From Panaeolus papilionaceus (lineage: Eukaryota > Basidiomycota > Agaricomycetes > Agaricales): a DNA stretch of 64,000 bases. Below the pieces are notes generated by a model. The model was not told the origin of the DNA. It did no database searches and saw only the letters and a list, made by a program, of their open reading frames with translations. Numbering within the stretch: position 1 is the first letter of the stretch; the number at the start of each line of letters is the position of its first letter. This document shows positions 47,901 to 58,290 of this stretch, piece after piece. The stretch covers positions 2,356,001 through 2,420,000 of the forward strand of contig JADNRZ010000005.1 of the NCBI GenBank assembly GCA_015501605.1, in the 5' to 3' direction. Both the position numbers and the translations under genes were made by a program.

Positions 47901-48985
47901 TACTTGGTTCTGATCTCTTCAATTTACTAATGGGTGCAGTGTCATGAGGCCAAATACGCGCCATGTGGTTATAACTCTGGACAATTCCATTATGACAGGT
48001 GGTTTTTTCTATTCAATGTCTTGTATGGATGACACGTTACAAGCAATGGTTCACTGCTTGGTCGCTGATGATATCATAACCAACAGGAGTTCACGTTCAT
48101 CGAGGGTGTTCCTGCAAAGACTCATCGTGTTCCTTCATTTGGCCTATGTCAAACATTTAGTCGATGTGGAAGGTGTGGCCTCCATTGCCTGACTATTTAG
48201 TCGCGATTTTGATTCTTCATTCATACACAGGTTGCCACCGTCATCACCTTCCAGACTTGGAAACGGTACAAGGTTTAAGATCGTTCTTCGCGCTTTGCGT
48301 TATTGGAGTTTCCATGGTCATTTTTGATTTTAATGCTTACCGCTGCTCTACTTTGGGGAAAACTACCAAAGAAAGAAGACGATGATGATGGAGTACAGTG
48401 CAAGTGACATGAGCGGTTCCGATCGGGATTGCTATGTGTATATTCGTGGTCTGTCCTATGACCTTTTGCAATGGCTGTGTCACAGCCACCGTGTCTTCCT
48501 CTCCAGACCCTCTGCTGATAACACTACCAGTCCCCTGTCCTATGACGATCTTTTAGAAGTCATTGGCATGTTCTTGGGAAATGTCGTCATGTACAAGGAT
48601 ATGGCTGCGCTACATGGTGTGCAGGGCGCTCCTGGATGCAACGTGGAGCTCATGCAGAATTGGATCACTAAGTCCTTTACGGTGAACGGACTGGAGACTG
48701 CAGTGGTCAAAGGCTACAGATTATATGTCACTGGTGAATCCACAGCGCCTTCGGAAGCGTCTCTTCCCATCCTTTCGATTCCGTTCTTTGAAAAGATCGA
48801 GACTAAGACTCATGACCCATACCCGCTCCACAGTATGTAACTCAAGCACTTCACACTCCTAAATTTTGACTGATGCGTATGCCTGCCTTCTAGCTACTGC
48901 TCAACTCGTGGATATGGGTTGGAGTGATGCGGAAAATGATCTCGAAAGGGGCATTACCACTTCATTCGGAAAATGTTCCATGTGA
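44952..48985 (+). CDS. JmjC-like protein with Cys-rich N-terminus, many exons
   Basis: A long multi-exon gene starting near MSQTVGRRLSCHR. A Cys-rich block at about 45275-45375 (CDCYFCGECLMCRACTY ... FRSC) looks like a zinc-binding module. The JmjC-type core is encoded at 47160-48000: RWALVSSRAAVHWSHMDYQG supplies the HxD iron-binding pair, then FVEPQVGAKLWIVAK, and after an intron VMRPNTRHVVITLDNS and GGFFYSMSC. JmjC proteins are 2-oxoglutarate/iron oxygenases that often demethylate histones. In this family the distal iron ligand is expected in the GGHFY-like stretch. Here that position is Phe (GGFFY), so activity is doubtful. The C-terminus ends ITTSFGKCSM, overlapping the first bases of the Helitron frame. 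Not all exon borders were fixed. Confidence 0.6.
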
Positions 48986-51900
48986 TTGTGAATGTCTTCT
49001 CGGCAATGTGGCCCTTAATTTTCTCCGCTTGGTGGACACATGTACCCTTGTTTTCCGATCCGCTTTTTTTTTCTTACCAATCATTTCTTGTAATAACACT
49101 TGTCTATAATTTTACGTCTCTTGTTCCAGATATATGTTGCCCAATACCATTAGTGTCCCTCACCTTACGCATCCTTCATCCTACTTATCTGATGGTCAAC
49201 CACACGTCATTCCTCATTATTGGTCCTAAACTTACATTGGACCCAACTTCAATGACACTTGCATATGATGATACAGGAACAGAAATTGCCGATAGGAATT
49301 ATGACAATGTAACCTGTATGTTGTGGGGTGCCGGCCTTCACCGTAGATCTTTGGATGAATCTGACCTATCCAATATCCGAGACATTGATGGTCAACCTCT
49401 CTTACTGCCTGGTGAATTATACGACCTTCAAAAAATAGTTTCAGTAAATGAAGTAGATCTTGAGGCCACGAATTACCCCAACGCAACTTTTTGTCGCATA
49501 CCATGGTTGGTATTATCCCGCCGCCTCAACCTCCAGGAGTTAAAAGACTTAGCTGTGACACATGGAATATCTAGGTACAGAAAAAATCGCCAGGATCTTG
49601 TACATAGCTTCGACAAACATGTCTGTACATGCAATTGCAGTTCGGATATAGCCATGCTGATACCCAAAGTAGAATCCCGGGGGGAGAACGCACCTATAGA
49701 CATTACAAGTCCCGAGTTTGTTTCATGTTGCAAACCTGTCTCCCACAATGACGTCGCACCCTACTTTGATTACGCCCCTAATTGTCTCGCGTTTAAGCTT
49801 CTGAGAGTGATGTCCAATGATATGATGTCTGATGAAGATGTCAATGTGGAATCAGTTGTTGTTCGAAATTTTCCTACAGAAACTTTGATTAAATACCTAA
49901 CCGTGCCTGGTCTACGAAGTCTCGCTGCTGCACACGGGATAAAAACAAGTTCCCGTATTGCCAAATCAACCTGCCTTTCCAAGTTAAACACTCATACTTG
50001 CTCCGAGTGTCCGGATTACCTGTATACATTCTGTGCATTCGATCTGGTTCGACCTTCAGCAAAAGGTAGTTGTCAGGGCTTAAAGGATACATTTTCTTGG
50101 TACACTTACGACCCTGCAGTAGTCGAAAATTATCCTCCGAAACCTGCATCTTTGAAGATCATAGCAGACATAATGTCGGCCTATTCCAATGACCTAAACC
50201 CTAAGGTCATCGAGGAAACAGGATGTGCAGTTTGTGGTCAATTGACGCCTTTACACACCATGATCCCCTTGGCAGATATTCAACATCAGCTGGATGTTTT
50301 AATAGAACCAGGGGCTACGAGAGCTGAGCGCTTCGATATCATGACACCATGTACCCCATGTGATGGTCCCGTATTAGCGCCTCTGTTGGATGTGGTTTGC
50401 CCTAATTGTGAGAGTTCTCTGACGAAAGGAAACCGTCCCAGGGTTTCGCTGGCCAACTGGTTGTGGATTGGTGAAGTTCCTGGAGTTCTCCAGAATCTGA
50501 CTCTGGCCGAGCAGGTGCTAATTAGCCGGGTTCGTCATAACTACTGTGTGGTTCGCATTGCTAATGGTCACTCCAAAATGATAGCCAATGCCATTGCATT
50601 TGAGCATGCATCTTGGAAAATATGTAACATTCTGCCCATAGCTCAGTCTGAACTTGATGATGTACTTTCTGTGGTGTTTACAGGAAAAGTTAGGCCTACA
50701 AAGGATGACCTGAAACGAACCCCTGTCCTTGTTAGACGCAAACGTGTGCAAGATGCATTAGAATGGCTGAGATTGAACCACAAAGACTACTATGACCTTA
50801 CAATAGACTATGATATCTTAGGCACGTACCCTTCACAGGATGTTCCTCTGGGATTCCTGTACAAGTGTAACCTAGACAATGAGGGTAATATTCCTGATGC
50901 TGCTAAGAGTGTCTTTGACCCCATTGACGAAATTGGTACTAGTTCAGGACCTTGTCCTATCACTGTTCACGGTTTAGGTGCCGATGTGATGTCCGAAATG
51001 ACATCCACACAAAGAAAAGCTATTGCACTGCAGCACATGATAAACGGTGGATCCTCATTAGCTGTAGGCCATGCTGAGCAACCACAGTCCTTGTATAACA
51101 ATCCCTCACTTTATCCCCAGATGTTTCCCTGGTTGTTTCCTTATGGCTATGGAGGAGTAGGTCAGAATGAACATGAAGACTTGATTAGCTTCAAGAAGCA
51201 TTTGAAATGGTTGATGCTGTATTATGACAAGCGCTTTCAAAGAGATTCAGTTTTTTGCATAGTTGCTTTTAACCACTTATCCATTAGACAAAGCTCATCT
51301 GGGAGTTATGTGATGATAAAACGCAAGAATTTTGCCTCTATTGCTGATAGCATTTCAAAGCTGGATGCAAGAGACCTTACCATAATATCTGAAAGGCTCA
51401 GGGATCCAAAAGCCAAGAGAAGACCAGAGAATGATGGTGAGAAAGGGTGGTTTCGTATTCTTGACCAGATTGAATATGTAGGAAGTCATGTTGGAGGATC
51501 CTTAGCTACCAAAAAGTATCAAAGGAATGAAGTATGGTCTTTAATAAGCTTTCAGGGAACACCCAACTGGTTTATAACAATTTCACCTGTGGACTCTAAG
51601 CACCCCTTGTGTATATATTATGCAGACAAGAACATTGAGTCCAGGCCTGACATAAGGGATGCCTCAGAGCGTCTACTATTGGTAACTCGTAATCCTGTTG
51701 CATGTGCTCGGTTCTTTGACTTTGTTGTGCAGCTGTTTATAAAACATATATGTGGCTGGGATCATTCAGGTAAAAAGTCTGGTGTCTTTGGGAAGCCATC
51801 TGCCTACTATGGCACTGTAGAACAGCAGGGTAGAATGACTCTCCACCTACATTTTTTGCTTTGGATTGAGGGGTCTATTCCCCTTCAGGAAGTTCGTGAT

Positions 51901-53136
51901 AGGTTGTTGGCACAAGATTCTGAATTTCAAAAAGAATTGACATCATACCTAGAAAGCTGCCACATGGGAGAGTTTAAGACTGGGTCTTTGGAGCAGCTTA
52001 AAAGCTCTATACCTCCCTATGCCAAAAAAGACTCCACTCAAGTTAATACAGATGAACCTCATGAGTATATCAATGGTGAAACTTATTTAGATCCTACTCT
52101 TACCCTACCTGAGCCTCCTCCTCAAGGATATTGTGAGAATCCCAGCAGCTGTATATGTACAAAGTGTGATGATCTGCAAGCATGGTATGACCGTTTTGAG
52201 AGAACAGTTGATGACATAATGGTTCGTTCCAATGTTCACAAGTGTTTTGCAAAGCATGATAATGGGGCTGATGGTTCTGATGATAGTACATGTGGCAAGA
52301 AGTATCATGCCACAGGGAAAGGTTGTCAAGATAGGAATGGTGTGTGCACATCCAGGTTTCCTTGTGAAGTATTTACAGAAACTACTGTAGATGCAGAGAC
52401 TGGCCATATAAGCATGAAGAAACTGGAACCATGGATTAACACTGTGACCCCAACAGTGGTTGCTGTATCCCATTGCAATACTGATACAACATGTTTGTTG
52501 TCTGGAACAGCTGTTAAGGCTACTGTTGGTTATGTCACTGATTACTTGACAAAAAGTAGCCTGAAAACATACCAAGTGTTTTCAACTATGTATGACATAT
52601 TCAGCCGAGATGCAACAAATCTCTTGAGCACTGGAGAAGAGGACCACTCTGGAAATGGGGTACAGAGAATGATCATGCGTGTGGTGAATGCCTTGGGTGC
52701 AAAAATGGAGATTGGTGCGCCAATGGCATGTCTGCATTTGTTAGAAAACCCTGACCATTATACTAGCCATGACTTTGTGTGTTTCTACTGGATAAATTTT
52801 GTGCTGTTTGTGCGAAAGGCATGGGAGGTTTTACTTTCTTCAGTTGATCCAGCTTATAATGGCACTCTACCAGGTTTGAACCTACCTTTGCTTGAGGGTA
52901 TAACATCTGCAGGTTTCACACACAAGGAAAACAATGACATGATGCCAGAAGACAATGATACCTTGATTGATAATGTAACAATGGCAAGCTCTGATAGTGT
53001 ATTTGTAAGCAAATCAAGTCCTGATGATTATCGTTTTCGCCCTGCAGAACATGAATCAGTGTCCTTATATGAATGGGTACAGTGTGCTGAAAGATATAAC
53101 ATCACAAAATTAGCAGAAGAGTTGCCACCTACCTAG
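48973..53136 (+). CDS. Helitron Rep-type N-terminal part (truncated by insertion)
   Basis: An open frame of 1,387 codons. The first ~90 overlap the end of the JmjC-like gene and are probably not translated; ATG 49252 is a likelier start. Two SAP-like helical repeats (LQELKDLAVTHGISRYRKNR; IKYLTVPGLRSLAAAHGI) come first. A Cys-paired region reading VSLANWLWIGEVPGVLQNLT matches the DUF6570-type domain of fungal Helitrons. Then comes Helitron_like_N (LYPQMFPWLFPYGYGG; FQGTPNWFITISPVDSKHPL). The HUH-type motif LHLHFLLWIEG lies near residue 958 of this frame, and the tyrosine motif VGYVTDYLT is further on. It ends LAEELPPT at the insertion. This part would nick and join DNA in rolling-circle transposition. 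Confidence 0.85.
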   Translation: MFHVIVNVFSAMWPLIFSAWWTHVPLFSDPLFFSYQSFLVITLVYNFTSLVPDICCPIPLVSLTLRILHPTYLMVNHTSFLIIGPKLTLDPTSMTLAYDDTGTEIADRNYDNVTCMLWGAGLHRRSLDESDLSNIRDIDGQPLLLPGELYDLQKIVSVNEVDLEATNYPNATFCRIPWLVLSRRLNLQELKDLAVTHGISRYRKNRQDLVHSFDKHVCTCNCSSDIAMLIPKVESRGENAPIDITSPEFVSCCKPVSHNDVAPYFDYAPNCLAFKLLRVMSNDMMSDEDVNVESVVVRNFPTETLIKYLTVPGLRSLAAAHGIKTSSRIAKSTCLSKLNTHTCSECPDYLYTFCAFDLVRPSAKGSCQGLKDTFSWYTYDPAVVENYPPKPASLKIIADIMSAYSNDLNPKVIEETGCAVCGQLTPLHTMIPLADIQHQLDVLIEPGATRAERFDIMTPCTPCDGPVLAPLLDVVCPNCESSLTKGNRPRVSLANWLWIGEVPGVLQNLTLAEQVLISRVRHNYCVVRIANGHSKMIANAIAFEHASWKICNILPIAQSELDDVLSVVFTGKVRPTKDDLKRTPVLVRRKRVQDALEWLRLNHKDYYDLTIDYDILGTYPSQDVPLGFLYKCNLDNEGNIPDAAKSVFDPIDEIGTSSGPCPITVHGLGADVMSEMTSTQRKAIALQHMINGGSSLAVGHAEQPQSLYNNPSLYPQMFPWLFPYGYGGVGQNEHEDLISFKKHLKWLMLYYDKRFQRDSVFCIVAFNHLSIRQSSSGSYVMIKRKNFASIADSISKLDARDLTIISERLRDPKAKRRPENDGEKGWFRILDQIEYVGSHVGGSLATKKYQRNEVWSLISFQGTPNWFITISPVDSKHPLCIYYADKNIESRPDIRDASERLLLVTRNPVACARFFDFVVQLFIKHICGWDHSGKKSGVFGKPSAYYGTVEQQGRMTLHLHFLLWIEGSIPLQEVRDRLLAQDSEFQKELTSYLESCHMGEFKTGSLEQLKSSIPPYAKKDSTQVNTDEPHEYINGETYLDPTLTLPEPPPQGYCENPSSCICTKCDDLQAWYDRFERTVDDIMVRSNVHKCFAKHDNGADGSDDSTCGKKYHATGKGCQDRNGVCTSRFPCEVFTETTVDAETGHISMKKLEPWINTVTPTVVAVSHCNTDTTCLLSGTAVKATVGYVTDYLTKSSLKTYQVFSTMYDIFSRDATNLLSTGEEDHSGNGVQRMIMRVVNALGAKMEIGAPMACLHLLENPDHYTSHDFVCFYWINFVLFVRKAWEVLLSSVDPAYNGTLPGLNLPLLEGITSAGFTHKENNDMMPEDNDTLIDNVTMASSDSVFVSKSSPDDYRFRPAEHESVSLYEWVQCAERYNITKLAEELPPT

Positions 53137-54085
53137 AATACCCTGTAACATAATGAAATCCCCTACAACACCTACAATCCCCTGCAACGTATGAAATTAA
53201 TTGTAGTGCGTTATAGGGATAGGCATTACTATGAGGGGCTAGAAGAATTGTAACCCCTTGCAAGGGATTCCAGGTGTTGCAACGCCGGGCCAGGATTCCA
53301 GAGTGTTGCAAAAAATGCACCTTACATCAGTCACAGTCAGTCCAGGTGAACGACAAGGGAAAAACGAAGAGCGCTGATGCGCTGCTATTTCATCTTTTTC
53401 TCTGCACAACCTGGATTTGAACCCAGGCCCAGAGAGATCCACGAATAGCAGATAGTGAGCGCTTAACCACTGGGCCATAGCACCTTTACACAACTCTCAC
53501 TGTTTGTGCTATATAGCCTACACCCCTCGTGCACAAATGGACTTCGTTCATTTTCGGCGAAGTTTTTATTCACTTTTTCTTCTTTTTCTTCTCTTTTTTT
53601 TTATTCCTTTTTTTTCTTGATTTTCATGAGGGGTCTATCAAAGTTCACGTTGTAGGTAATTGTATCCTGATGCCAGTGAATGAAATTATTGTCAGGTGTT
53701 GCATGGTCAACAAAAAATTGTAAGCGACGTGGAACCACCACAATTAATTGTTTGATGTTGCAACGTTCCATCAATTATTGTATTGACTTCTAAGACCCAT
53801 CAAATAATTTCTCGTATAGTGTTTGACACTGGAAATATTCGATGAAGTTGTGGGATGAGCAGAATTAAGTTTCGGAGCCAAGTATATACAGCAAGAAATT
53901 GTGTAATACTAAGAGGAGACAGCATAAATCGAAATGCCGCTCCAAGGGCTCGGAATATTTTCTATTGGCTCTCAAGTACACTGAAATAGATTGTATCGGG
54001 TTAGACCTCTCACAATTTATTGGTTTGTGTTCTGGGGTCTACAATTCCTCGCAGGGATCCTGCGGATTTTATGATGAAAGTGTCC
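53137..54085. mobile_element. ~0.95 kb insertion inside the Helitron
   Basis: Family-like Helitron sequence stops at 53136 and resumes near 54106 (FKYLPDHPMARTHVM). The insertion contains a reverse-oriented tRNA-derived unit near 53402-53488 and its tail towards 53140. The remaining ~0.55 kb has a T-rich tract at 53570-53620 and no gene. A word CACCTAC occurs at both junctions (53125-53131 and about 54109) and could be a duplicated target. Confidence 0.6.
53402..53488 (-). repeat. tRNA-derived SINE head (box A and box B)
   Basis: On the reverse strand the unit reads box A TGGCCCAGTGGTTAAGCG (53477-53460) and, about 35 bases later, box B GGTTCAAATCC (53423-53413). This is the internal RNA polymerase III promoter pair of tRNA-like SINEs. 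The acceptor-stem halves (GGTGCTA and TTGTGCA) pair poorly, so it is not a functional tRNA. A SINE body would extend leftward to about 53140. Confidence 0.75.
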
Positions 54086-57000
54086 AGTGCTAGAAATTCA
54101 TGTCAGCACCTACATTTTTTCAAGTATCTGCCTGATCATCCAATGGCTAGAACCCATGTCATGGCCTGTGATGCCAGAAAACGAGATAGAATAGTACCCA
54201 ACTTCATTGGTGGTAGCTTGCCTCGCAAGGACAGTGGGGACAGGGAGGATTACTGTCTGACAATGATGACCTTGTTTGTTCCTTGGCAAACAGGTATTGA
54301 TCTTAAAGTGGCCAATGAAACATGGGAAGATGCTTTCAATAAACACACATTTTCTGCCCATGAGAAGCAGCTCATGATGAATTTCAACTTGAGATATGAA
54401 TGCTATGATGCTAGAGATGACTTTTATGCTACAAGACAAGCTTTAGGTAACAAAGACATTGAGCAACTGGACATGTGCCATGAAAATACATTTGATGATG
54501 AACAAAATTGTGATTATGTTGATGTTCCAGATGATGAGTGCACTGATGACAATTCTACTTTAGGATATGCAAACCGGAGGATGATGCTTGCAATTTCTCA
54601 AACCAAAAAGGAGCTGATAACTGCTGGTTGGTCACAGGACTTTCATGGGACAATCAAAGAAAGAGTTAACAGTCAATCCCTGAACAGCCAGCTAGTTCTT
54701 GATAAACAAATTGGATCAGCAGCATGGAGAGCCATAGTTAAATCTGAGAAAAAACGGCTGTGGAAAGAAAAGTTTGCATTGTTGGATGGTATGGATAATG
54801 ATGAACTAGGTTGCAGTGAAAGTGAACTGTGGTCAACTTGTAATGATGTAAGGATTGTTACTGGTCCTCAATGGTTGAGCAAAAGTTTCCAACCTGGAAG
54901 TGGAAATAATGTCAAGTTACTGAATGGAGTTGTTGGGACATTTGGGCTTAATGAAGATCAAGAACGGGCATTTCGAATTGTAGCTAACCATGCATGTTGT
55001 ATTGCACCTGACCAGTTACTGATGCACCTAGGAGGTATGGCAGGTACTGGTAAATCCAGTGTTATACGTGCCCTAACACACTTTTTTAAGGAAAGAAATG
55101 AGCCTTACAGGTTTGTTTTGTTAGGTCCAACTGGTACTTCTGCAGCCTTGATTGGGGGATCTACCTACCATTCATTTTTGGGTATAAACACAGGAAGTCG
55201 GGCAAACAGACCAAGTGTGGCAGCTATAGCAGACCTAAGAGAACGTTTAAGAGGTGTTTCATATGTTCTGATTGATGAGATATCTATGCTGAGTTGTCAT
55301 GATCTGGCATTGATAGATGAACACTTTAAGCTGGCAAGTAGTGATAAGACAAAGGCATTTGGAGGTTTCCACATGATTCTGACAGGTGATTTTGCACAGC
55401 TGACTCCAATTAAAGGAGGATCCTTATATTCACGGGATGTCACCATGTACCAGCATGCCTGTCAGACAATCAGAGATCAAAATAATACACTGGGTAAATC
55501 AGCCTGGATTCAATTTTCATGTGTTGTGATTCTGCAAAAAAATATGAGACAGTTAGGAGGATTGCCTGATGAAATTGCATTCCGTGGTGCACTTGAAAAC
55601 TTGAGGTACTATGCTTGTACAGAAGAAGACATTGCATTACTCAGAAGTCGCATTCCTTCTTTGAATCCATCACTCTCTCTGGATGATCCTATGTTCAAAA
55701 ATGTGTCCATTATTACTGCCTTTAACTGGGACAAGGATAGCATCAATGATGTGTGTACTGCTCGTTTTGCTGAAGAAAATGGGGTTACTTTGCATAATTT
55801 CTACAGTCTGGATACTATCATCAGTAGAGAAGCATTGAGGCCAGGACAACCATTGCAACGCTTCTCTAAAGCGAAAGCAATTGCACCCAGCCTTCAAAAG
55901 AAGTTATGGAAGCAGTCACCATCTACCAGTGAACAAATAGCAGGTTGCCTCCAGTTATGTGTTGGTCTCCCTGTACTTATTCGTCATAACGAAGCCACTG
56001 AGCTGTGTATTACCTGGGGGCAAGAAGCTGTTGTTGTTGGATGGACTGCAGTTGGTATTGCTGGTCACACTAACCACAAAAGGCTTGATGTCCTTTTTGT
56101 TGAGTTAATTAACCCCCCTACCAAGGTGCAGATTGCCAAGCTGCCTCCTAATGTTGTGCCATTGACAAGTGTGAAGCAAGCTATAGATGCTATGCTACCT
56201 AGTGATGAATATTTGCGTATATCAAGGAGTCAAATTCCAGTTTTGCCTAACTTTTCAATAACTGACTACTCATCACAGGGCAAGTCTAGGGGCTCCAATC
56301 CTGTTGATATCAAGTTTTGTAAGTCTTTTCAAGGGGTATACACATGTTTATCAAGGGGTACTTCACTTGCAGGAACATTAATTCTGCAGGACTTCAGTGA
56401 AAATAAATTACAGGGGAAGCTGGATGGGTCACTTAGACAAGAGTACCGTGAGTTGAACTACCTTGATGTAATCACGAAATTGGATTATGAGGGCAAGCTG
56501 CCACTTGGTATCATTGGGAAAACTCTTTGGGAAACTATTGATGCTTATCGTGCATGGAAGAAAACAACTGAAGAGGATGACTGGCATGAAGCTATCAGAG
56601 AAGAGACAGAGATGGACAAGGTACGGCCCAAATTGGCAACCATTTCTAACAATAAGTCAAAGAAGAGAAGAAATAAAGAGCCTGATGTTCTTTCTCAAAA
56701 ACGCTCCAAGCACAACAACAGCATGGCTCACACTAAACTGACATCCATGGAGGTGATGGATTGTGTTCAGATAACAGGTTTGCCTGAGGTTGCACTCTGT
56801 GTTGTGGATGATGGGCAATCTAACAAGATAGTGTCGAGGCCAAATATTGTCTACAATGATGAGTATGTTGACCATCTCATGACGGGTCCTGTGTGGGATA
56901 GTCGTGATTATAGCTGTGTTTTCGATAGCTGGACTTTCATTTTGTATTGGTTATGGAGTAGCAACAGGATATTCTGGGGAAGAGTTTTATCTTCCCAGAG

Positions 57001-57670
57001 TGTTCTGTTATCTGAGTTCATCCTAAATTGCGATTTGTTGACAGATGTGGATGGACAGGTAGACATGTCATCTTTGCGAGACATGTTGCGCCTTAGTGCT
57101 CGTAGGTTGGATGCTTCAAATTATCCAGTGGGTAGACATGGTACAGATATTGTGTTATTCTCACATCATCTTTTGGGACATCGCAATGTAGGATACGAGC
57201 ATTTAGGTTCATGTGATGCATGTCGCTTGCCTCATTTTGATAAAAATAACCGAGATTCCTATATTGCGATAAGTGGAAAGACTTCAATACAAGAATACAT
57301 CACTGAACAGCAAGCGCCAGTCTTATGCTCGATTTGCAATGTCAACGTGCGATCACATCCGTGTTTGACAAGTCGGCATCAATTACTTTGTTTCCAGGTC
57401 ATAGATTGCGACGGTATATTGCTTTCTCCATCGATTGTTATCGATAATGTGAAGTATTGGTTGGCTGGTGTAATTTACTTCGGTGGTTATCATTTTGTAG
57501 CCCGCTTGATTACAGAATCGTTTGCTGTATACCTTCATGACGGCATGGTAAGATCCGAGAGTGTCTATGAAGGGTCATTGGGACAGGACATGACACATTG
57601 GGCTTTATCCATGTGTGGCACAAGATCTGCATCCCTGGCAATTTATGTAATTCGGCCAGGAGTACAGTGA
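54020..57670 (+). CDS. Helitron PIF1-like helicase fused to a cysteine-protease domain
   Basis: An open frame of 1,216 codons; the first ~30 are from the insertion. VPNFIGGSLPRKDSGDRED is the conserved Helitron linker. The helicase follows: Walker A HLGGMAGTGKSSVIRAL near residue 338, VLLGPTGTSAALIGGSTYHS, Walker B VLIDEISML, ILTGDFAQLTPI and the motif VI region GVYTCLSRGTSLAG. After a basic stretch (NNKSKKRRNKEPDV) the last ~260 residues carry DSRDYSCVFDSWTFIL with Cys966 and, later, YFGGYHFVARL with His1158. This arrangement suits the OTU/USP-like cysteine proteases found at the C-terminus of some fungal Helitron helicases. With the Rep part separated by the insertion, this copy cannot make one protein. 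Confidence 0.85.
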   Translation: MVCVLGSTIPRRDPADFMMKVSSARNSCQHLHFFKYLPDHPMARTHVMACDARKRDRIVPNFIGGSLPRKDSGDREDYCLTMMTLFVPWQTGIDLKVANETWEDAFNKHTFSAHEKQLMMNFNLRYECYDARDDFYATRQALGNKDIEQLDMCHENTFDDEQNCDYVDVPDDECTDDNSTLGYANRRMMLAISQTKKELITAGWSQDFHGTIKERVNSQSLNSQLVLDKQIGSAAWRAIVKSEKKRLWKEKFALLDGMDNDELGCSESELWSTCNDVRIVTGPQWLSKSFQPGSGNNVKLLNGVVGTFGLNEDQERAFRIVANHACCIAPDQLLMHLGGMAGTGKSSVIRALTHFFKERNEPYRFVLLGPTGTSAALIGGSTYHSFLGINTGSRANRPSVAAIADLRERLRGVSYVLIDEISMLSCHDLALIDEHFKLASSDKTKAFGGFHMILTGDFAQLTPIKGGSLYSRDVTMYQHACQTIRDQNNTLGKSAWIQFSCVVILQKNMRQLGGLPDEIAFRGALENLRYYACTEEDIALLRSRIPSLNPSLSLDDPMFKNVSIITAFNWDKDSINDVCTARFAEENGVTLHNFYSLDTIISREALRPGQPLQRFSKAKAIAPSLQKKLWKQSPSTSEQIAGCLQLCVGLPVLIRHNEATELCITWGQEAVVVGWTAVGIAGHTNHKRLDVLFVELINPPTKVQIAKLPPNVVPLTSVKQAIDAMLPSDEYLRISRSQIPVLPNFSITDYSSQGKSRGSNPVDIKFCKSFQGVYTCLSRGTSLAGTLILQDFSENKLQGKLDGSLRQEYRELNYLDVITKLDYEGKLPLGIIGKTLWETIDAYRAWKKTTEEDDWHEAIREETEMDKVRPKLATISNNKSKKRRNKEPDVLSQKRSKHNNSMAHTKLTSMEVMDCVQITGLPEVALCVVDDGQSNKIVSRPNIVYNDEYVDHLMTGPVWDSRDYSCVFDSWTFILYWLWSSNRIFWGRVLSSQSVLLSEFILNCDLLTDVDGQVDMSSLRDMLRLSARRLDASNYPVGRHGTDIVLFSHHLLGHRNVGYEHLGSCDACRLPHFDKNNRDSYIAISGKTSIQEYITEQQAPVLCSICNVNVRSHPCLTSRHQLLCFQVIDCDGILLSPSIVIDNVKYWLAGVIYFGGYHFVARLITESFAVYLHDGMVRSESVYEGSLGQDMTHWALSMCGTRSASLAIYVIRPGVQ

Positions 57671-58290
57671 CTATGGCAAAGATAATTTCGTGCGTTGACT
57701 ATATGCAGGAGTAGTACCCCTTCGCATACACCTTAGGGCAAGCAAAAAAGATAGATAAAAGAGTTTTACTTCTGTATATGACACGTCTTTGTAGTTGGTA
57801 GGTTTAACAAGTATCGCGGTATGAAATAACCGCATCTGGTAGGCTACACATCTCGCTGTGGTGAATGAGAGTGGGGGTAATAGCTGATAATTATTTTGTT
57901 CGACCAGACCTGTGATGTACTGGAAACATTCTGAGTCGCAATTGAAAGCTGGATAAAGGCAGGGTTCGTTGTTAGGAGGGTGCAATGGATTTTGAAAACT
58001 CGGAAATCCACAAGTAGAGGGATTGCCGGGAGGGTTACAGACGGATGTTAAGTTTTATGGACAGAGGGAGGGGCACTACTTCTAGAATTTAAGTTTAACG
58101 ATTGGAACTGAGTCACCTTGATCGAAAATTGAAAATGAAGAGCGGATGGTTGCGACGGAGTGGGAAACAGGGCGGAATGAGCAGAGACGGAAGTAGGGTG
58201 TGCACAAGGGTATAAGAAACAGGACATACTCCCGTGTTAAAACAACTCTCTACATCCCTGGCGGGAATTATCACCTTGTAGTCTTCTCAT
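57671..58290. other. Helitron downstream flank / intergenic
   Basis: The Helitron 3' end should lie in or just before this stretch, but no clear CTRR plus hairpin was found. It also holds the promoter of the next gene. No ORF is supported. Confidence 0.4.

Larger units (their letters stand above)
49100..57670 (+). mobile_element. Helitron, split by a SINE-containing insertion
   Basis: Two large forward frames give the standard Helitron order of Rep-type N-terminal region then PIF1-like helicase, separated by 53137-54085. Unlike neighbouring genes, both are intronless. I did not find a convincing 5' TC or 3' CTRR hairpin terminus, so the stated limits are coding-based. The left limit is set just after the JmjC-like gene. 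Confidence 0.8.

Noticed and set aside
53402..53488. Functional tRNA in the Helitron insertion
   Set aside because: Box A and box B are good but acceptor-stem halves do not pair properly and a SINE body follows; called as a SINE head.
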